A stretch of 64,000 nucleotides of DNA. Origin: G963678095 sp963678095. Its GTDB lineage: Bacteria > Bacillota > Negativicutes > Selenomonadales > Selenomonadaceae. The stretch lies in NCBI GenBank assembly GCA_963678095.2, contig OY782746.1, positions 248,001 through 312,000 on the forward strand, in the 5' to 3' direction. The notes under the pieces were generated by a model. That model saw only the letters and a program-made list of their open reading frames with translations. It was not told where the DNA came from and did not search any database. The position numbers were made by a program, and so were the translations under genes. Positions 36,301 through 44,460 of the stretch are shown here, one piece after another. Each line of letters starts with the position of its first letter. The first letter of the stretch is position 1.

Positions 36301-37514
36301 TCAAGCGCGGTAGCCCCGGCGCCGAATATCGCCGTCTGCTCTGCGGTTGATATAGCAAGATTCTGCGCGAAGGTACGCCAAGCGTTTGTGGCTACAACGG
36401 GGTTTGCCAATTCTTCCTCCGGCAATACTTTCGAGAACGCCTTGAAAACGTCTGATCCGCCCGGAAGTTTCGACAACAATTTGCCGATACCACCAGCACC
36501 CAGGACAGCATTACCGATACCAGAGATATACGCACCTACCTGCGCGCTGCCTGCATCCATCGTCTGCCCATTTTTGCTCTGTGCCATGAGGTTGTCCAGA
36601 TAGGAGAGGCCCATTGCTCTGTGGCCCATACTGTAACCCATGCCGGCGGTAAAGCCAGCACCTAAACCCGTAAGCGCACCAGGGGCTGCACCGACGCCGC
36701 CTGCAAGCGATCCTGCTGCTGCGCCGTAAAGCGCCGTACCAGCACCCACACGCAGACCTTCCTCTGCGTCGTTCTTCATGGTGGCAATGCCCCCGGCAAT
36801 ATCGCCGAGGCTCCAGGACAGTGGATTGTACCAACGAAAGTTCGGGTCGTTGCCATAGCGGCTGCTGATAGATTTTATCTGACCGTCAATGTCCTCTAAC
36901 TCCGCTCGTTTCGCTGGGTCCAGATCGGCAAGAGTTCCGCCGGCCTTTAGCAGTTCCACACCTAACTCAGATTTCCGCTGTTCGAGGTCCGACAGCTGCG
37001 CATGATCTTTAACGCTCGTCCAGGCTTTTTCGATCTTGCCGAGCGCAGAAACATCGTCCCAGGACATTGCCATGTTTTTCTGCTGTTCGAGGTATGCTGC
37101 TGTGGACGGGTTCTCCGACGCAAAAGACTGCCAGTCGTCGGGACTACCCTGCTTGCGTTTGGCCTGCATTTCAGCAGCCTTTAAAATCGCGTCTGAGGTC
37201 TGGCCTACCATGCCCGCCCGTGCGTTGTCGTCAATGCCGAGTATGCCTGCTGCCTCATTGAGCCGCGCGGCTTTGTCTGGGTCTGTAACTTGACTATTTG
37301 CCATGTAAGAGTTATACAAATTCTGCGCTTTTTCGTAAGACCAATTTCCGGCATTGGCCTGCTGACTTGTTGTCTGGCTTGCCTGTGCCTCTTGTTCTTT
37401 TCTCTGCGCATATGCATCTGCTACGGCATTTAATCCGGCGTCCGATACGACTTGGCCGTTATCGTCCACCCCAATAACATTCCCTTTAGCATCACGACTT
37501 AAATAAATCGACAT
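30357..37514 (-). CDS. Giant polyvalent ejection-type virion protein (2,385 aa)
   Basis: It lies where T7 encodes the internal core protein gp16 and is probably packaged and ejected with the DNA. Features in order: a Gly/Ala-rich, membrane-compatible stretch (257-292); a metallopeptidase-like module with HEIQH (813-817) and a downstream GEIEAR (about 851-856); a barnase/EndoU/colicin-E5-like nuclease (PBECR) domain around 925-1015 (GWIDFVWGD, VYFSLGD, TWLLTGFEK); a second HExxH (HEMMH, 1095-1099); then about 1,200 mostly helical residues. I see no transglycosylase motif; a separate peptidase-like domain is in the neighbouring protein. The frame is intact over 7.1 kb, with GGGAGTGA before the ATG. 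Confidence 0.85.
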   Translation of the reverse strand: MSIYLSRDAKGNVIGVDDNGQVVSDAGLNAVADAYAQRKEQEAQASQTTSQQANAGNWSYEKAQNLYNSYMANSQVTDPDKAARLNEAAGILGIDDNARAGMVGQTSDAILKAAEMQAKRKQGSPDDWQSFASENPSTAAYLEQQKNMAMSWDDVSALGKIEKAWTSVKDHAQLSDLEQRKSELGVELLKAGGTLADLDPAKRAELEDIDGQIKSISSRYGNDPNFRWYNPLSWSLGDIAGGIATMKNDAEEGLRVGAGTALYGAAAGSLAGGVGAAPGALTGLGAGFTAGMGYSMGHRAMGLSYLDNLMAQSKNGQTMDAGSAQVGAYISGIGNAVLGAGGIGKLLSKLPGGSDVFKAFSKVLPEEELANPVVATNAWRTFAQNLAISTAEQTAIFGAGATALDIAAKRTAEQLSGLSYDHSKEPGVLQQIGEGAANFLPTALVMGAGAGAIRLPFDLAKERKYDAQQAMADIKSAVEESKTAQRSPEAMADFVNNITKNTPAEEMRIPANEWVRYWQEKMPEDETAAVAMAEKAGVSPQDAAEAIATGGDIAIKSGDFAKTFANTEHYDGLMPDVKIGGEDFTAREKETAVADSQERMQSIVDAAEGKTVDKASDLYTEAMNAARAAYPDAKNEKVLEKQANLIYAMFNRADDRGVFDALGIPNASEALRQLTVKKLNVPSKNPLLYQYAGERSASADHLNLNQAKRLEQSGVSNEDIRQKTGWFKGMDNKWRYEIDDSKASYKAPEEMTANLDEVFSHPDLYKAYPDLRSVRVTVAPVDENIKGAYDRDTNEIFLNENMTDKEKQETLLHEIQHAIQQREKFASGGSPETSISESRVLGEDGYERLAGEIEARDSSERSDLSMSDRRDTPPDLRGDAIVIHNGKEFSYNTGEKKAALDDNLKRGEDAIKNVLEKKSDVDAAMYRPETGWIDFVWGDQGTADKNFENGFGIAKILKKHPDALNKIPEVISKGTAEIGKFKDRVYFSLGDMLAVVRLTWDGEKRTWLLTGFEKEKKPLMKSEDVGPSDSTLNERSSIEGAGASDTSNIADQSAKSNGGKLFQTNTDPLASYTPTGTGKGVIELYKNANYSSLSHEMMHHFVHLYHEAVASNTAKADVAKDYKALQDFAGNKGEDWSRAQHEKIADAWEKYLSEGKAPSLELVGVFDKFKTWLKNIYKQLTGQGYEINDDVRQVFDRMLASDEQIAQAEMFYGSERLMGGKSMGLASMKQYVSTLTKAHEQAQKTMYDKALADMQPEFKKRLVEVEKKAIADESRKMRTQEPLYMAREAMEYEKDLPPESPGAEFVKDNGGPLKLNREATESRYGKGAVPNHFLSKDGKFTLDDIADIYGFQSGDDLRQAIANNKPFGEELNKRVAAKMADFKQQEIGNMHDEAIKAVHNDYSLEAVAIEAEAIKKAMADLEAKNKEKLAADWQKAKDQNEGAKPVQAKLDEAQQKIADAKTAKQQEDMVRQGRLNARAAREAAVRLIESKPIGESGNWKKYIQQSVKAGKDADKALRKGDYTAALRFKDQEVLSHALAMAASKAEKEISGLMRFFNTFDKRGNDMKGIPHEFNRQIDNLLYQHNLIRREPIAPLDPQNVLTLHDFVEDCKQNYFYPQIADSVLGDTTNRHYTRLNLPEMRDLKDSVKSIKHVGKIMDKALADDRTETMKERIAEISSTLGEKVQRYTSDFAAGKAELSILDRLGRIPDMFNTSLVKMESFCRVIDGGKTGPMTKYVLWPIYNALDGYHTRVERMSVEFKDLMDKTGFSPKEIAQMGKDKVHFDFMKNDLSMAEIVQMALNWGNEGNRDRIRRGYFLDKDQQGRRLEDFETHDADAKVARVLSELSEKHWNFVQNVWDYLNTYAPEVRQHELSITGIDPKMVDALPFQIVTKDGKALDLKGGYYPLAYDPSKSVEAHKTQEALNALYISNPATRAQTQHGHTENRVSTLSRPVLLDWSVLTNHLNNVIYDLNMRKAIIDVNRLLNNDQVKSGIASTIGVKTHNEMMNWLKNIASDQSDPIGSIEKVLRGLRRNTTRAALGIRIKALFEDLPINVVQAFWQFGIADTGKAMAEYYRGNWKEQKAFVDDKSAMMRERLSFLDRDIADFSRNVFDNKDLHNKAEKFWYMLDAVADGAITYPLWQKAYSKALAEGMADRDAVMEADGLIRRTTADGSKAGLVAMQRGPEAKKLMTMFYTWYSGLFNRFWVDTKLAQENWAGGNKVAATNTMLRAALYGWVIPGVWGGVVKAGLSNTRTKDKKKEEENQLKNFASGALTQPFGTVPVLGSAASYGVNRMLGQYDSYSFSPVEDTIQKIVGSGEAVVKYFNAKPNDRDAGQKLTEALANSTAYAVGYPTRINAWAFNALDYLNGKGDAAVADFISRRHYNK

Positions 37515-37516
37515 GT

Positions 37517-39667
37517 TTAATCACTCCCACCTAAAACATAATTACCTTTATCGTTCTTATACCACCAGCGGCCCTGGTCGTCATAGAGCGAGCCGTCTAC
37601 GCCTTTGGCCAGCCCTGGTGGTATAGCATCTTTTACAGAGTCTTTACCAATCCGAGGCTTATTAATCGTCGCATAAGCACTCTCGTCTGTGACAACACGC
37701 GTTACGTCCAGTGCGTTCAAGTGACTGCCGGTAGTCTGTAGTTTCTTTGCGTCCTCGTCCGTCAGCCGATCCATGAGCATTGCCTTATCCTCAACGTCCG
37801 TGACCCCCATCTTGTCGGTCGCAGCTTTGAATGCCTCTGTATTCGCACCACCAGCCCAACTTGGCTTTTCCTTTGTTCCCAAGGCTTTACCGATGGACAT
37901 AAGCTGCTGCTTGCTCATAGCGCTGTTGCCATAGTTCGCATATAACTCTGCCTCTGTGCGAATATTTCCGTTGTAGAGGTCATTGTACGCGGCGTCAAGC
38001 GCGTCCTTTTCAGCGTAGGCTTGCTCTTGCCGTGAATGGGCCTCATCTGCGCGCATGTAGCCGTTTTGTTTAAGCGCATAGCCAACAGCGCCATCGATAT
38101 CCGCCGCGCTAAAGCCAAACTGTTTGGCGGCCTCGACAGCCTCGCCGTAAGTCTTAATTGCTCCGGGGTTGTCAATGACGTATTTCTTCCACTGATCCAT
38201 AGAGTTTTCAAGATTGTTCTGATACTCTGCGCGAGATAGGCCCACCTGCTCTTTTGCCATAGCCAAAAGCGTTTCGTACTCTTTCGGATTGTAGGCCGAC
38301 ACCGTCTGCGTTCCTGTGCCAGCGTCGCCGCTGGTCTTAATAATCTTCGTTGGCATAAGGTCGGGCAGGTTATAGTCGCTGCCGTGAACAGTCATTCCCT
38401 TTCCATCGTTTGCGCTGCTGCTGTTGCCGTAAAAGCCGCCCTTGCCGTCTGCAATAACAATATGGTCATTATCACCATAGACAATGCAATCGCCTTTTTG
38501 CAGTTTGTTGGCATCAAAAGGAATAACATTGATCCCCGACTGCTGTGCATCTGCCACCATTGTCGGCACATAGGCTACGCCCGCTTGTGATTCTTTCGCC
38601 AGGAAAGGACTGTAAAAGCCGCCAATCTTCCCCACGGCCTCCACGCACCCTACGCGGCCGTTGTCCATCTGCTGTGATCCCCAGCCCTGCCAGCCCTGCT
38701 CCAGTCCTGCATCAATATTCGCTGCGCCGGATACTTGTTTCGTGGCGTTTGGCCCGTATCTTTCCTCGATCTTGGCCGCAATTTTCGTATAGTCTAAAAC
38801 GCCCTTAGAATCGCGCATGGTCGGATCATTTTTTAATTGCTCCAGTTCTGCGCTGGCCTGTACCTTCTGTTTAAGCGGCGCGACAAGGCCATTTATGACG
38901 GTGTATGCGTCACCGCTCACCTTGTCTTTTATTGTGTCTGAGAAGTTTTGCAGCCCCGCCACGTCGCCGTTTTCCTCCATAACCTTCGCCATGCCCACAG
39001 CGGCTTTACTGGCACGCCCGCGCAGGTAGTCTTTTGCCGTTTCGTCAGAAAAACCATACCACTGTTTGAGGTCACCTATGTTTTTATATAAATCGTTTGA
39101 CAGGTTAATGTATGCACCGACTGAGGGATTTCGCATAGCCGCGTCCACAGATAAGTCCATATTTGTAGACAAATCGGCTTGATGTGCTTTTGTAGTTTCG
39201 ATACCTTCATTCTTGGCAACAGTATTGCGCATCTCAGGTAGCCAGGAATTTATTCGCTGCTGAAAGTCTTGCTGCATCTGCGGAGTCGGCAGGTTCTTCT
39301 GGTACTGGTCCAGCATCTTTTGCGTCGTATCGTCAAAGGCTGTTGTCCCTCCTGTGGCATTGTGGCCCTGCTGCTGCATGAGGCCGGACTTGCCATCTTC
39401 GTTATACAACGTACCGGTAAGCGCCTGCCGTAAAGAGTTTTCTGTCTGAATGATAGTGTTCTTGTCCGCTGCCTGTTGCAACTGGACCGCTCTTTCTGAA
39501 ATTGCTGTCCCTAACTTCTCCATGTTTTGCCCGAAGTCCGCTCCCTCTTTTGCAATACCGGTCCCGAATGCTGCCGGTGACGGGCTTGGCACGTTGGCGC
39601 TGATCTGCGCAGTTGGCTGCGTTGACTGGTTATAGGTTGGTATGTCTGTTTGTCTGCCACTCACCAC
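37517..39667 (-). CDS. Internal virion protein with cysteine-peptidase-like domain
   Basis: The 716-residue protein lies in the gp15-like position of the ejection cluster. The N-terminal 300 residues are helical. Residues about 325-430 look like an NlpC/P60- or CHAP-type hydrolase, with Cys341 (GCVEAVGKIGGFY) and His402 (GDNDHIVIADGKGGFYGN). This domain may cut peptidoglycan during DNA entry. The C-terminal part is again helical. The first codon is GTG, with GGGGAGG four bases upstream. Confidence 0.8.
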   Translation of the reverse strand: MVSGRQTDIPTYNQSTQPTAQISANVPSPSPAAFGTGIAKEGADFGQNMEKLGTAISERAVQLQQAADKNTIIQTENSLRQALTGTLYNEDGKSGLMQQQGHNATGGTTAFDDTTQKMLDQYQKNLPTPQMQQDFQQRINSWLPEMRNTVAKNEGIETTKAHQADLSTNMDLSVDAAMRNPSVGAYINLSNDLYKNIGDLKQWYGFSDETAKDYLRGRASKAAVGMAKVMEENGDVAGLQNFSDTIKDKVSGDAYTVINGLVAPLKQKVQASAELEQLKNDPTMRDSKGVLDYTKIAAKIEERYGPNATKQVSGAANIDAGLEQGWQGWGSQQMDNGRVGCVEAVGKIGGFYSPFLAKESQAGVAYVPTMVADAQQSGINVIPFDANKLQKGDCIVYGDNDHIVIADGKGGFYGNSSSANDGKGMTVHGSDYNLPDLMPTKIIKTSGDAGTGTQTVSAYNPKEYETLLAMAKEQVGLSRAEYQNNLENSMDQWKKYVIDNPGAIKTYGEAVEAAKQFGFSAADIDGAVGYALKQNGYMRADEAHSRQEQAYAEKDALDAAYNDLYNGNIRTEAELYANYGNSAMSKQQLMSIGKALGTKEKPSWAGGANTEAFKAATDKMGVTDVEDKAMLMDRLTDEDAKKLQTTGSHLNALDVTRVVTDESAYATINKPRIGKDSVKDAIPPGLAKGVDGSLYDDQGRWWYKNDKGNYVLGGSD

Positions 39668-40359
39668 AAACTACCTCCCCTCAAATAGCTGGCTTGTTTC
39701 CACGATGGGAGGCTACCGAAAAAGCTACCTCTCTGCGCAAAGTTCGCGCCGTCAATCGTTTTATTACCCGTATAGAAGTTCGTGTCAAATTGGTTGTAGC
39801 CCATAGGCGAGGCTGCCCCAGCAGTACCTGTCTTGCCGCGCGAAGTATCGGACCACTTTGAATAATTCTGGAAAAATTGTGTGCCGGTAGAAAGTAGGCC
39901 ATTTGTAAAAGCGATCTTGCCCGCTGTCCGTTCTGCTGCTGCCTGTGAGTTATACCCGGCGATTTTCATGTTGGCGTCGTTGCGGATATTCTGCTGCTGC
40001 ACGTCGGTGTTATACTGGATAGCCAGGGCATCGAGTTCCGAGCGCGCTGTGGTGTCGTCCAGTATATTCTGGTATGTGAAGGACCCGGACGAAAGTCCAC
40101 GTGAGGCCATAGCGGCTTTCTGCGAGCCGATCAAAGACTGGCCTTTTGCCCTGGCCGCGCTCTCGGCCATGCCTCCCGCATAGGCTGCCGAGTCAATCGC
40201 TTTGTCGGACATAATCTTCGTTACCTGCGACATAGAGTCGAGATAGTTGGCATTTGAGTTATGATAGGCTTTCGCTGCAAAGGCTGAACCGATACCGCCG
40301 CCCAGCTGCAAGCCCATGCCTATATTGTTCGATTGCTCCGGCGTTGCTGCCATGCACAT
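39661..40359 (-). CDS. Internal virion protein, T7 gp14-like
   Basis: The 232-residue protein has a Gly-rich hydrophobic N-terminus (NNIGMGLQLGGGIGSAF) and the pattern GSQKAAMASRGLSSGSFTYQNILDDT followed by a helical AIQYNTDVQQQNIRNDANM segment, as in gp14-like ejection proteins. Such proteins form the outer-membrane part of the ejection channel in T7. The Met at 40359 has AGGAGG at the best spacing (8 bases). Confidence 0.75.
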   Translation of the reverse strand: MCMAATPEQSNNIGMGLQLGGGIGSAFAAKAYHNSNANYLDSMSQVTKIMSDKAIDSAAYAGGMAESAARAKGQSLIGSQKAAMASRGLSSGSFTYQNILDDTTARSELDALAIQYNTDVQQQNIRNDANMKIAGYNSQAAAERTAGKIAFTNGLLSTGTQFFQNYSKWSDTSRGKTGTAGAASPMGYNQFDTNFYTGNKTIDGANFAQRGSFFGSLPSWKQASYLRGGSLW

Positions 40360-40364
40360 ATGCA

Positions 40365-40805
40365 TTACCTCCTAATTGTAAAATGTATCAGCGGCACGCC
40401 GTTGGCCGCTGTCGTTTCTCCCCACTCCGCACCCATGCGAGTGAGCCAGCGTATGCTGGCCTTGTTCTCTACGTGGACCGCGTTTGTGAGGTATTTGTAA
40501 TATGATAAGTATTTGTCCCTCAGTTCCAGGCTACGGCGCAGGAAGTCCTTACCATGCTTTGCTATCTCGTCTGTGCCAAGCAGCCAAAACAGTGCACCAC
40601 CATCATGCATAGGGCAGACGCCATAAACCCCCAGCGGTATGCCTTCATGCAAGAAAGTAAACGCATGACGGCTGACGGCCACGCTATAGCGCAAGCCGGC
40701 CTCTGCCGTATAACCTGCCGCCATGCACTCCAGCTTGTCAAAAGCCCGCAGGCGCGGCGTCAAATACACAATATGTTCTAAGGAAACTGGTCTGCTCTCA
40801 ATCAT
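40365..40805 (-). CDS. Phage gp13-like protein with GNAT fold
   Basis: The 146-residue protein matches the T7 gp13-type family, which has an acetyltransferase-like fold. Visible elements are the ending VHVENKASIRWLTRMGAEWGE (GNAT motif B-like) and GIPLGVYGVCPMHDGGALFWLLGTDEI in the middle. In T7 the protein is needed for virion morphogenesis. It overlaps the gp12-like gene start region by four bases. Confidence 0.75.
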   Translation of the reverse strand: MIESRPVSLEHIVYLTPRLRAFDKLECMAAGYTAEAGLRYSVAVSRHAFTFLHEGIPLGVYGVCPMHDGGALFWLLGTDEIAKHGKDFLRRSLELRDKYLSYYKYLTNAVHVENKASIRWLTRMGAEWGETTAANGVPLIHFTIRR

Positions 40806-43102
40806 TGCGAAACCTCCAAGCCTATAATCAGCGCAAGAATTGTGATGGGTAAGGGCTCGTCCTGCACAACATAGAGCCTGCCACCTTCCTCATACTCAAA
40901 TCCGGCATTCACATCTGCATCGCCTGTATAAAGCGCCATTGCATCGCCCAGATAGTCCGTTGATAATCGGCGCTGCCACTCCTCTAAATGTGAGAGGTCC
41001 TGCCCGACTTTGCCGCCGCGTGAGTCCAAGAGCCGCAAAATCACTTTGCCGATCTTAATAGGTAGGCCCTGCATGGTTCCTTTCGTGACCCCCTGCATTT
41101 CTATGTTGAGCGTCTGTAGTGTCGCTGTGTAGCCTAAACCAACAGCCACCTTACTAGCACTATGCGCCAGCGGCAAAGTACCGTCAGCGGCTACCGTGGC
41201 ATTTGGTAGCACGCTGCCGTCTGCGAGTATCTTGACTGTTTTCCCTGCAAGGTGTGGAACGCTGACAGAGGAAACCGCAGTCCCGGAATACGTGTAAGCG
41301 GCGTCCGTGTAAAGTTGATCCGCTGGGTCTGTCGTAGGCAGACGCTTAGATAGGCGTTCGATGTAGCGGACAGTCTGTCCGTTTATGGTGCGCTTGACCA
41401 CAGCAAAAAGCCGTGTTGCGTTCTGATACGGTATGCAGCAGACGCTCTCAAACTCGCCGTCTGTTGTGTGATGGGTCCAGGCCACCACCTGCGCTTTTTC
41501 TTCCGGCAGGTAGGTAAGACCTAACAAAACACCGTCCGCTCTTACCATCCATACTGTGCTGTCTGGGTCCGGCTGGTAGGCGGCGTCGATGATCTCCGAC
41601 GTGTTGACCAGGTTCGCCGCATAGAGTGAAATTTCGTCCCCGTTGTAGCTGTCTGATACGTAGTCATAGCCAATGGCACGAACCCCGCCGCCCGTTTCTT
41701 GTACGTATATCACCTGCGAGCCTATCGTTACCGGTGCCATGTTCTTTGCCCCGTAATAGCTCTCTGCCCGCTGCGATATGCTTGTTGGCGTGAGGCTTGA
41801 CCCACTGTATGAAACCGTGTTTACGCCGTCCTCAGATAATGCCAGCACTGCCTGGCGCATAGGCACAAGCGTGTGAATGACGGACATTTTGCGGCTGGTC
41901 AGATTTTCATTGATAGAATCAGAGTCCTCTGACGTTGGGCTGCTGGTTCCGAAGTTGTAATAGTCCGCTGGTTTAGACAGCCATATGCCCCGAGGCGATC
42001 CTTTCGTCCCGGCAAACATAACCCGATCTTCCCAGAAGGTAACAGCGGCAGGCCAGCCCTGCACGTCAGACCAAGCAGCCTCATACCACATATCCGTCGC
42101 ATCGGTGCTACCCAGCGGCATATCACTATCCACGGTCGCCGTTGCGTGTTTGCTATCGGTAACGGCGGTAATTGTCAGCTGGCCCTGGTTGACGTATGGA
42201 TCAACAGAAAAGTCAATTGTCACGGATCCGCTTGTGAGTTCCGTAACTCGTGCCCTAACAAGGCATTGCTCTGTTTCATTGGCGTATACGTTCTGGTTAG
42301 CGGTAGACGCTGCGCTGGTGTAACTTCTCAGTTGCAGCCAGGTTGCCCCGTTGTCGTAGGATCTCTCTACGATGATCCGGCCTAGCCAGCTAGTCCCATA
42401 GGTCACAAAACGCCAGGTGCAATTTGCACCACAGCCCAGGGACGCCGTCTGCCCAACAGCGGAAAAGGTGTCTTTCGATGTCTGGCCAGATACGTTCTGA
42501 TCCATCCGCCATAGACTGCCAACATGCCCAGACTCGAATACATCCGCCGAGGCGGTCAGTGTTATGCTGCCAGTTTTGCCGGACGGTGTGATCTTCAAAG
42601 TTGTATCAAGGTTCCCTGTGAGGAACGGGCCTTTCTTAAAAGCATAGTCCGAGAAAGTCCAGTCGTTCGATGCATAGCGCACCAGCTTTTTAGGCCTAAC
42701 GCCGAAACAGGAAATATAAATCGTGTCTGCTGATTGCACAAACCGTAATTGATTCAGCTGGCTTTCGGTGTAAGGCGCTGCCACCTCATAGGCTGTGCCT
42801 GCGGATTTTACCTGCGAGCCGTCGCTATTCCAAAAGCGAATATACCCGACGCCAAACTCCAAGAAAAAAGCCTGGTCGTCTGAAAATACAAACGGGACCA
42901 GGCGGCAGGTATTTCCTGCATTTTTCGCTGCGTCGAGGTATAGAAACCCCGGACGATTCGATATAGAGCCGAACTTATGAATGAGAAAGTTCTCTGCTTT
43001 CCGTAAGCCCGTGGCGTACTTTTGCACGTCCACGCGTCCCCACGCCTGCGGATCAAACTCCCCGCCGGCGAAGGTTGGCTGCATGTATTGGATTTCAGCC
43101 AT
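40802..43102 (-). CDS. T7 gp12-like tail nozzle protein
   Basis: This 766-residue protein corresponds to tail tubular protein B. It opens with MQPTFAGGEFDPQAWGRVDVQKYATGLRKAENFLIHKFGSISNRPGF across residues 7-53, a hallmark of the family, and carries PFVFSDDQAFFLEFGVGYIRFW and WPAAVTFWEDRVMFAGT. It forms the tip of a short non-contractile tail. GGAGG lies 10 bases before the ATG. Confidence 0.88.
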   Translation of the reverse strand: MAEIQYMQPTFAGGEFDPQAWGRVDVQKYATGLRKAENFLIHKFGSISNRPGFLYLDAAKNAGNTCRLVPFVFSDDQAFFLEFGVGYIRFWNSDGSQVKSAGTAYEVAAPYTESQLNQLRFVQSADTIYISCFGVRPKKLVRYASNDWTFSDYAFKKGPFLTGNLDTTLKITPSGKTGSITLTASADVFESGHVGSLWRMDQNVSGQTSKDTFSAVGQTASLGCGANCTWRFVTYGTSWLGRIIVERSYDNGATWLQLRSYTSAASTANQNVYANETEQCLVRARVTELTSGSVTIDFSVDPYVNQGQLTITAVTDSKHATATVDSDMPLGSTDATDMWYEAAWSDVQGWPAAVTFWEDRVMFAGTKGSPRGIWLSKPADYYNFGTSSPTSEDSDSINENLTSRKMSVIHTLVPMRQAVLALSEDGVNTVSYSGSSLTPTSISQRAESYYGAKNMAPVTIGSQVIYVQETGGGVRAIGYDYVSDSYNGDEISLYAANLVNTSEIIDAAYQPDPDSTVWMVRADGVLLGLTYLPEEKAQVVAWTHHTTDGEFESVCCIPYQNATRLFAVVKRTINGQTVRYIERLSKRLPTTDPADQLYTDAAYTYSGTAVSSVSVPHLAGKTVKILADGSVLPNATVAADGTLPLAHSASKVAVGLGYTATLQTLNIEMQGVTKGTMQGLPIKIGKVILRLLDSRGGKVGQDLSHLEEWQRRLSTDYLGDAMALYTGDADVNAGFEYEEGGRLYVVQDEPLPITILALIIGLEVSQ

Positions 43103-43705
43103 TTAGCGCACCTCCACATAAGGACCCTCTGGCGTTGTCGGGTTGTTATTCTCTGCCCGGTTCATCGTCTGGGCCTCCTGCGCTGCCTGCGCATACATTG
43201 CGCTGCACTTCTGGAACACTCCCGTGTCAGAGGTAAGCCTTGAGCATACCAGCGACGCCAGTTTCCAGGCCAGTGCATTTATAAATGATGTGTCCCACGT
43301 TGAGGGATCTGTTACTCTTGAAGTGTACCGCAGATAAGCACTCTCCTGGTTCGTGGCTATAACAGGCGTTGACGTGTCCGGGGATAAAAGTTTCTCCCAC
43401 TCATACGTCACCGACGCATCGCGAACACTACTTGCTGTTTCCACGCTCCAGGCCATGATACAGTCTGCTGGGTACATATATGCATAATCCCAGCCAAGGC
43501 ATTTTTCGTCTGCGATCTCGGCAAGGGCGATTATTTTCGTAGCAAAATTCCAGTCGTTTAGGCGTAGCGTTGACTCAACAGCTAAATCCCAAAAGGCCTT
43601 TAACTCAATAGCTGCTGCTGACGTGTCGCTCTCCACATTGTTGACCGGCCGCACTCCTATGTAACGAAGTGCCATATTACAAATTTCTGTCTTTCCGAGC
43701 GCCAT
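43103..43705 (-). CDS. T7 gp11-like tail tubular protein A
   Basis: This 200-residue head-to-tail adaptor has the family opening LGKTEICNMALRYIGVRPV and continues LRLNDWNFATKIIALAEI. In T7-like virions it links portal and nozzle. GGGGAGG precedes the ATG. It is the first gene after the terminator hairpin at 43735-43752. Confidence 0.85.
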   Translation of the reverse strand: MALGKTEICNMALRYIGVRPVNNVESDTSAAAIELKAFWDLAVESTLRLNDWNFATKIIALAEIADEKCLGWDYAYMYPADCIMAWSVETASSVRDASVTYEWEKLLSPDTSTPVIATNQESAYLRYTSRVTDPSTWDTSFINALAWKLASLVCSRLTSDTGVFQKCSAMYAQAAQEAQTMNRAENNNPTTPEGPYVEVR

Positions 43706-43734
43706 AATAAAACCTCCCCATATTACAAAAACAG

Positions 43735-43752
43735 GGGCGGCTTTCGCCGCCC
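43735..43752 (-). terminator. GNRA-capped hairpin between head and tail genes
   Basis: On the minus strand GGGCGGC-GAAA-GCCGCCC makes a perfect 7-bp GC stem with a GNRA tetraloop, followed by CTGTTTTTG. It lies between the Ala-rich gene stop and the gp11-like gene start, within the late operon. It may lower tail gene expression relative to capsid genes. Confidence 0.75.
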
Positions 43753-43756
43753 GCTA

Positions 43757-44056
43757 TTATTTTTTTCTAACCGCTTTCTCTACCGCTGTCGCCGCTTTAG
43801 TGGCTGCAGTTTCTGCTTTAAGTGCTAAGGCAGCATCTGCTGCTGCTTTTGTCGCTTTTGCTTTTGCCTCCGCCGCTGCTGCCTCCGCTGCCGATGCTGC
43901 TGCTTTTGCCTTAGCATCCGCTGCTGCCTTTTCGGTCACAGTTTCAAACAATGCAAAATGTTCATTCGGCGCGGTTTCGGTTTCGATAACAGCGCCCGCT
44001 TTCCACAGGCGGTTTTTATAACCAAAGTTGTCCGCGATTGCAATATACTTTGCCAT
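43757..44056 (-). CDS. Alanine-rich virion-region protein
   Basis: The 99-residue protein has a short globular start (KYIAIADNFGYKNRLWKAGAVIE) followed by about 55 residues of Ala/Lys/Glu repeats that should form one long helix. It lies just after the cement protein gene, with a one-base overlap. Function unknown; it may be a minor capsid or head-tail protein. Confidence 0.65.
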   Translation of the reverse strand: MAKYIAIADNFGYKNRLWKAGAVIETETAPNEHFALFETVTEKAAADAKAKAAASAAEAAAAEAKAKATKAAADAALALKAETAATKAATAVEKAVRKK

Positions 44057-44436
44057 TAGATTTTCACGTCCTTGGTTCCATTAATGGAGATTGTACCTGC
44101 ACTAAACGTGCCAACGACTGTGTAATAAGCGCGGATATAGCGTTTCGTCCCCCAAGGTAATTGAGTTTTAAGGACTTCCTTGCCCGCTGTAAGGTCGGCT
44201 GCGGCGATGGCGGCTGTCTGAAATAATGTGATAGGCGTTGTAAACGCTGCGTCCGTTGCCGTCTGAATGCTGATCTGCACCGAAGTGCCGCCCGTAAGAG
44301 CAGCGCCGACAATGCCATGGAGATAAATAGGGTCATAGGCATCACCTGCTGCCCCCTGGTCGATATAGTTAGTAGATGCAGCCGATACGGTAATCGCCTG
44401 CTTGTCACTAAGCTGCAATGCTTTATCAATAATCAT
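44056..44436 (-). CDS. Bbp16-like capsid cement protein
   Basis: The 126-residue beta-rich protein matches the Bbp16-type decoration family of podovirus BPP-1: MIIDKALQLSDKQAITVSAASTNYID covers the N-terminus, then SVQISIQTATDAAF and a final TKDVKI. It lies immediately after the major capsid gene, as expected for a protein stabilising the shell. Confidence 0.75.
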   Translation of the reverse strand: MIIDKALQLSDKQAITVSAASTNYIDQGAAGDAYDPIYLHGIVGAALTGGTSVQISIQTATDAAFTTPITLFQTAAIAAADLTAGKEVLKTQLPWGTKRYIRAYYTVVGTFSAGTISINGTKDVKI

Positions 44437-44460
44437 TAACTTATTTCCTCCCTTCTAAAA

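Noticed and set aside
30357..39667. Large plus-strand frames opposite the ejection protein genes
   Set aside because: They are antisense shadows of long, intact, coherent minus-strand genes and show no protein-like motifs.
43800..44021. Ala/Ser-rich plus-strand frame opposite the Ala-rich phage gene
   Set aside because: It arises from the GC-repeat composition of the real minus-strand gene; no promoter or ribosome site.
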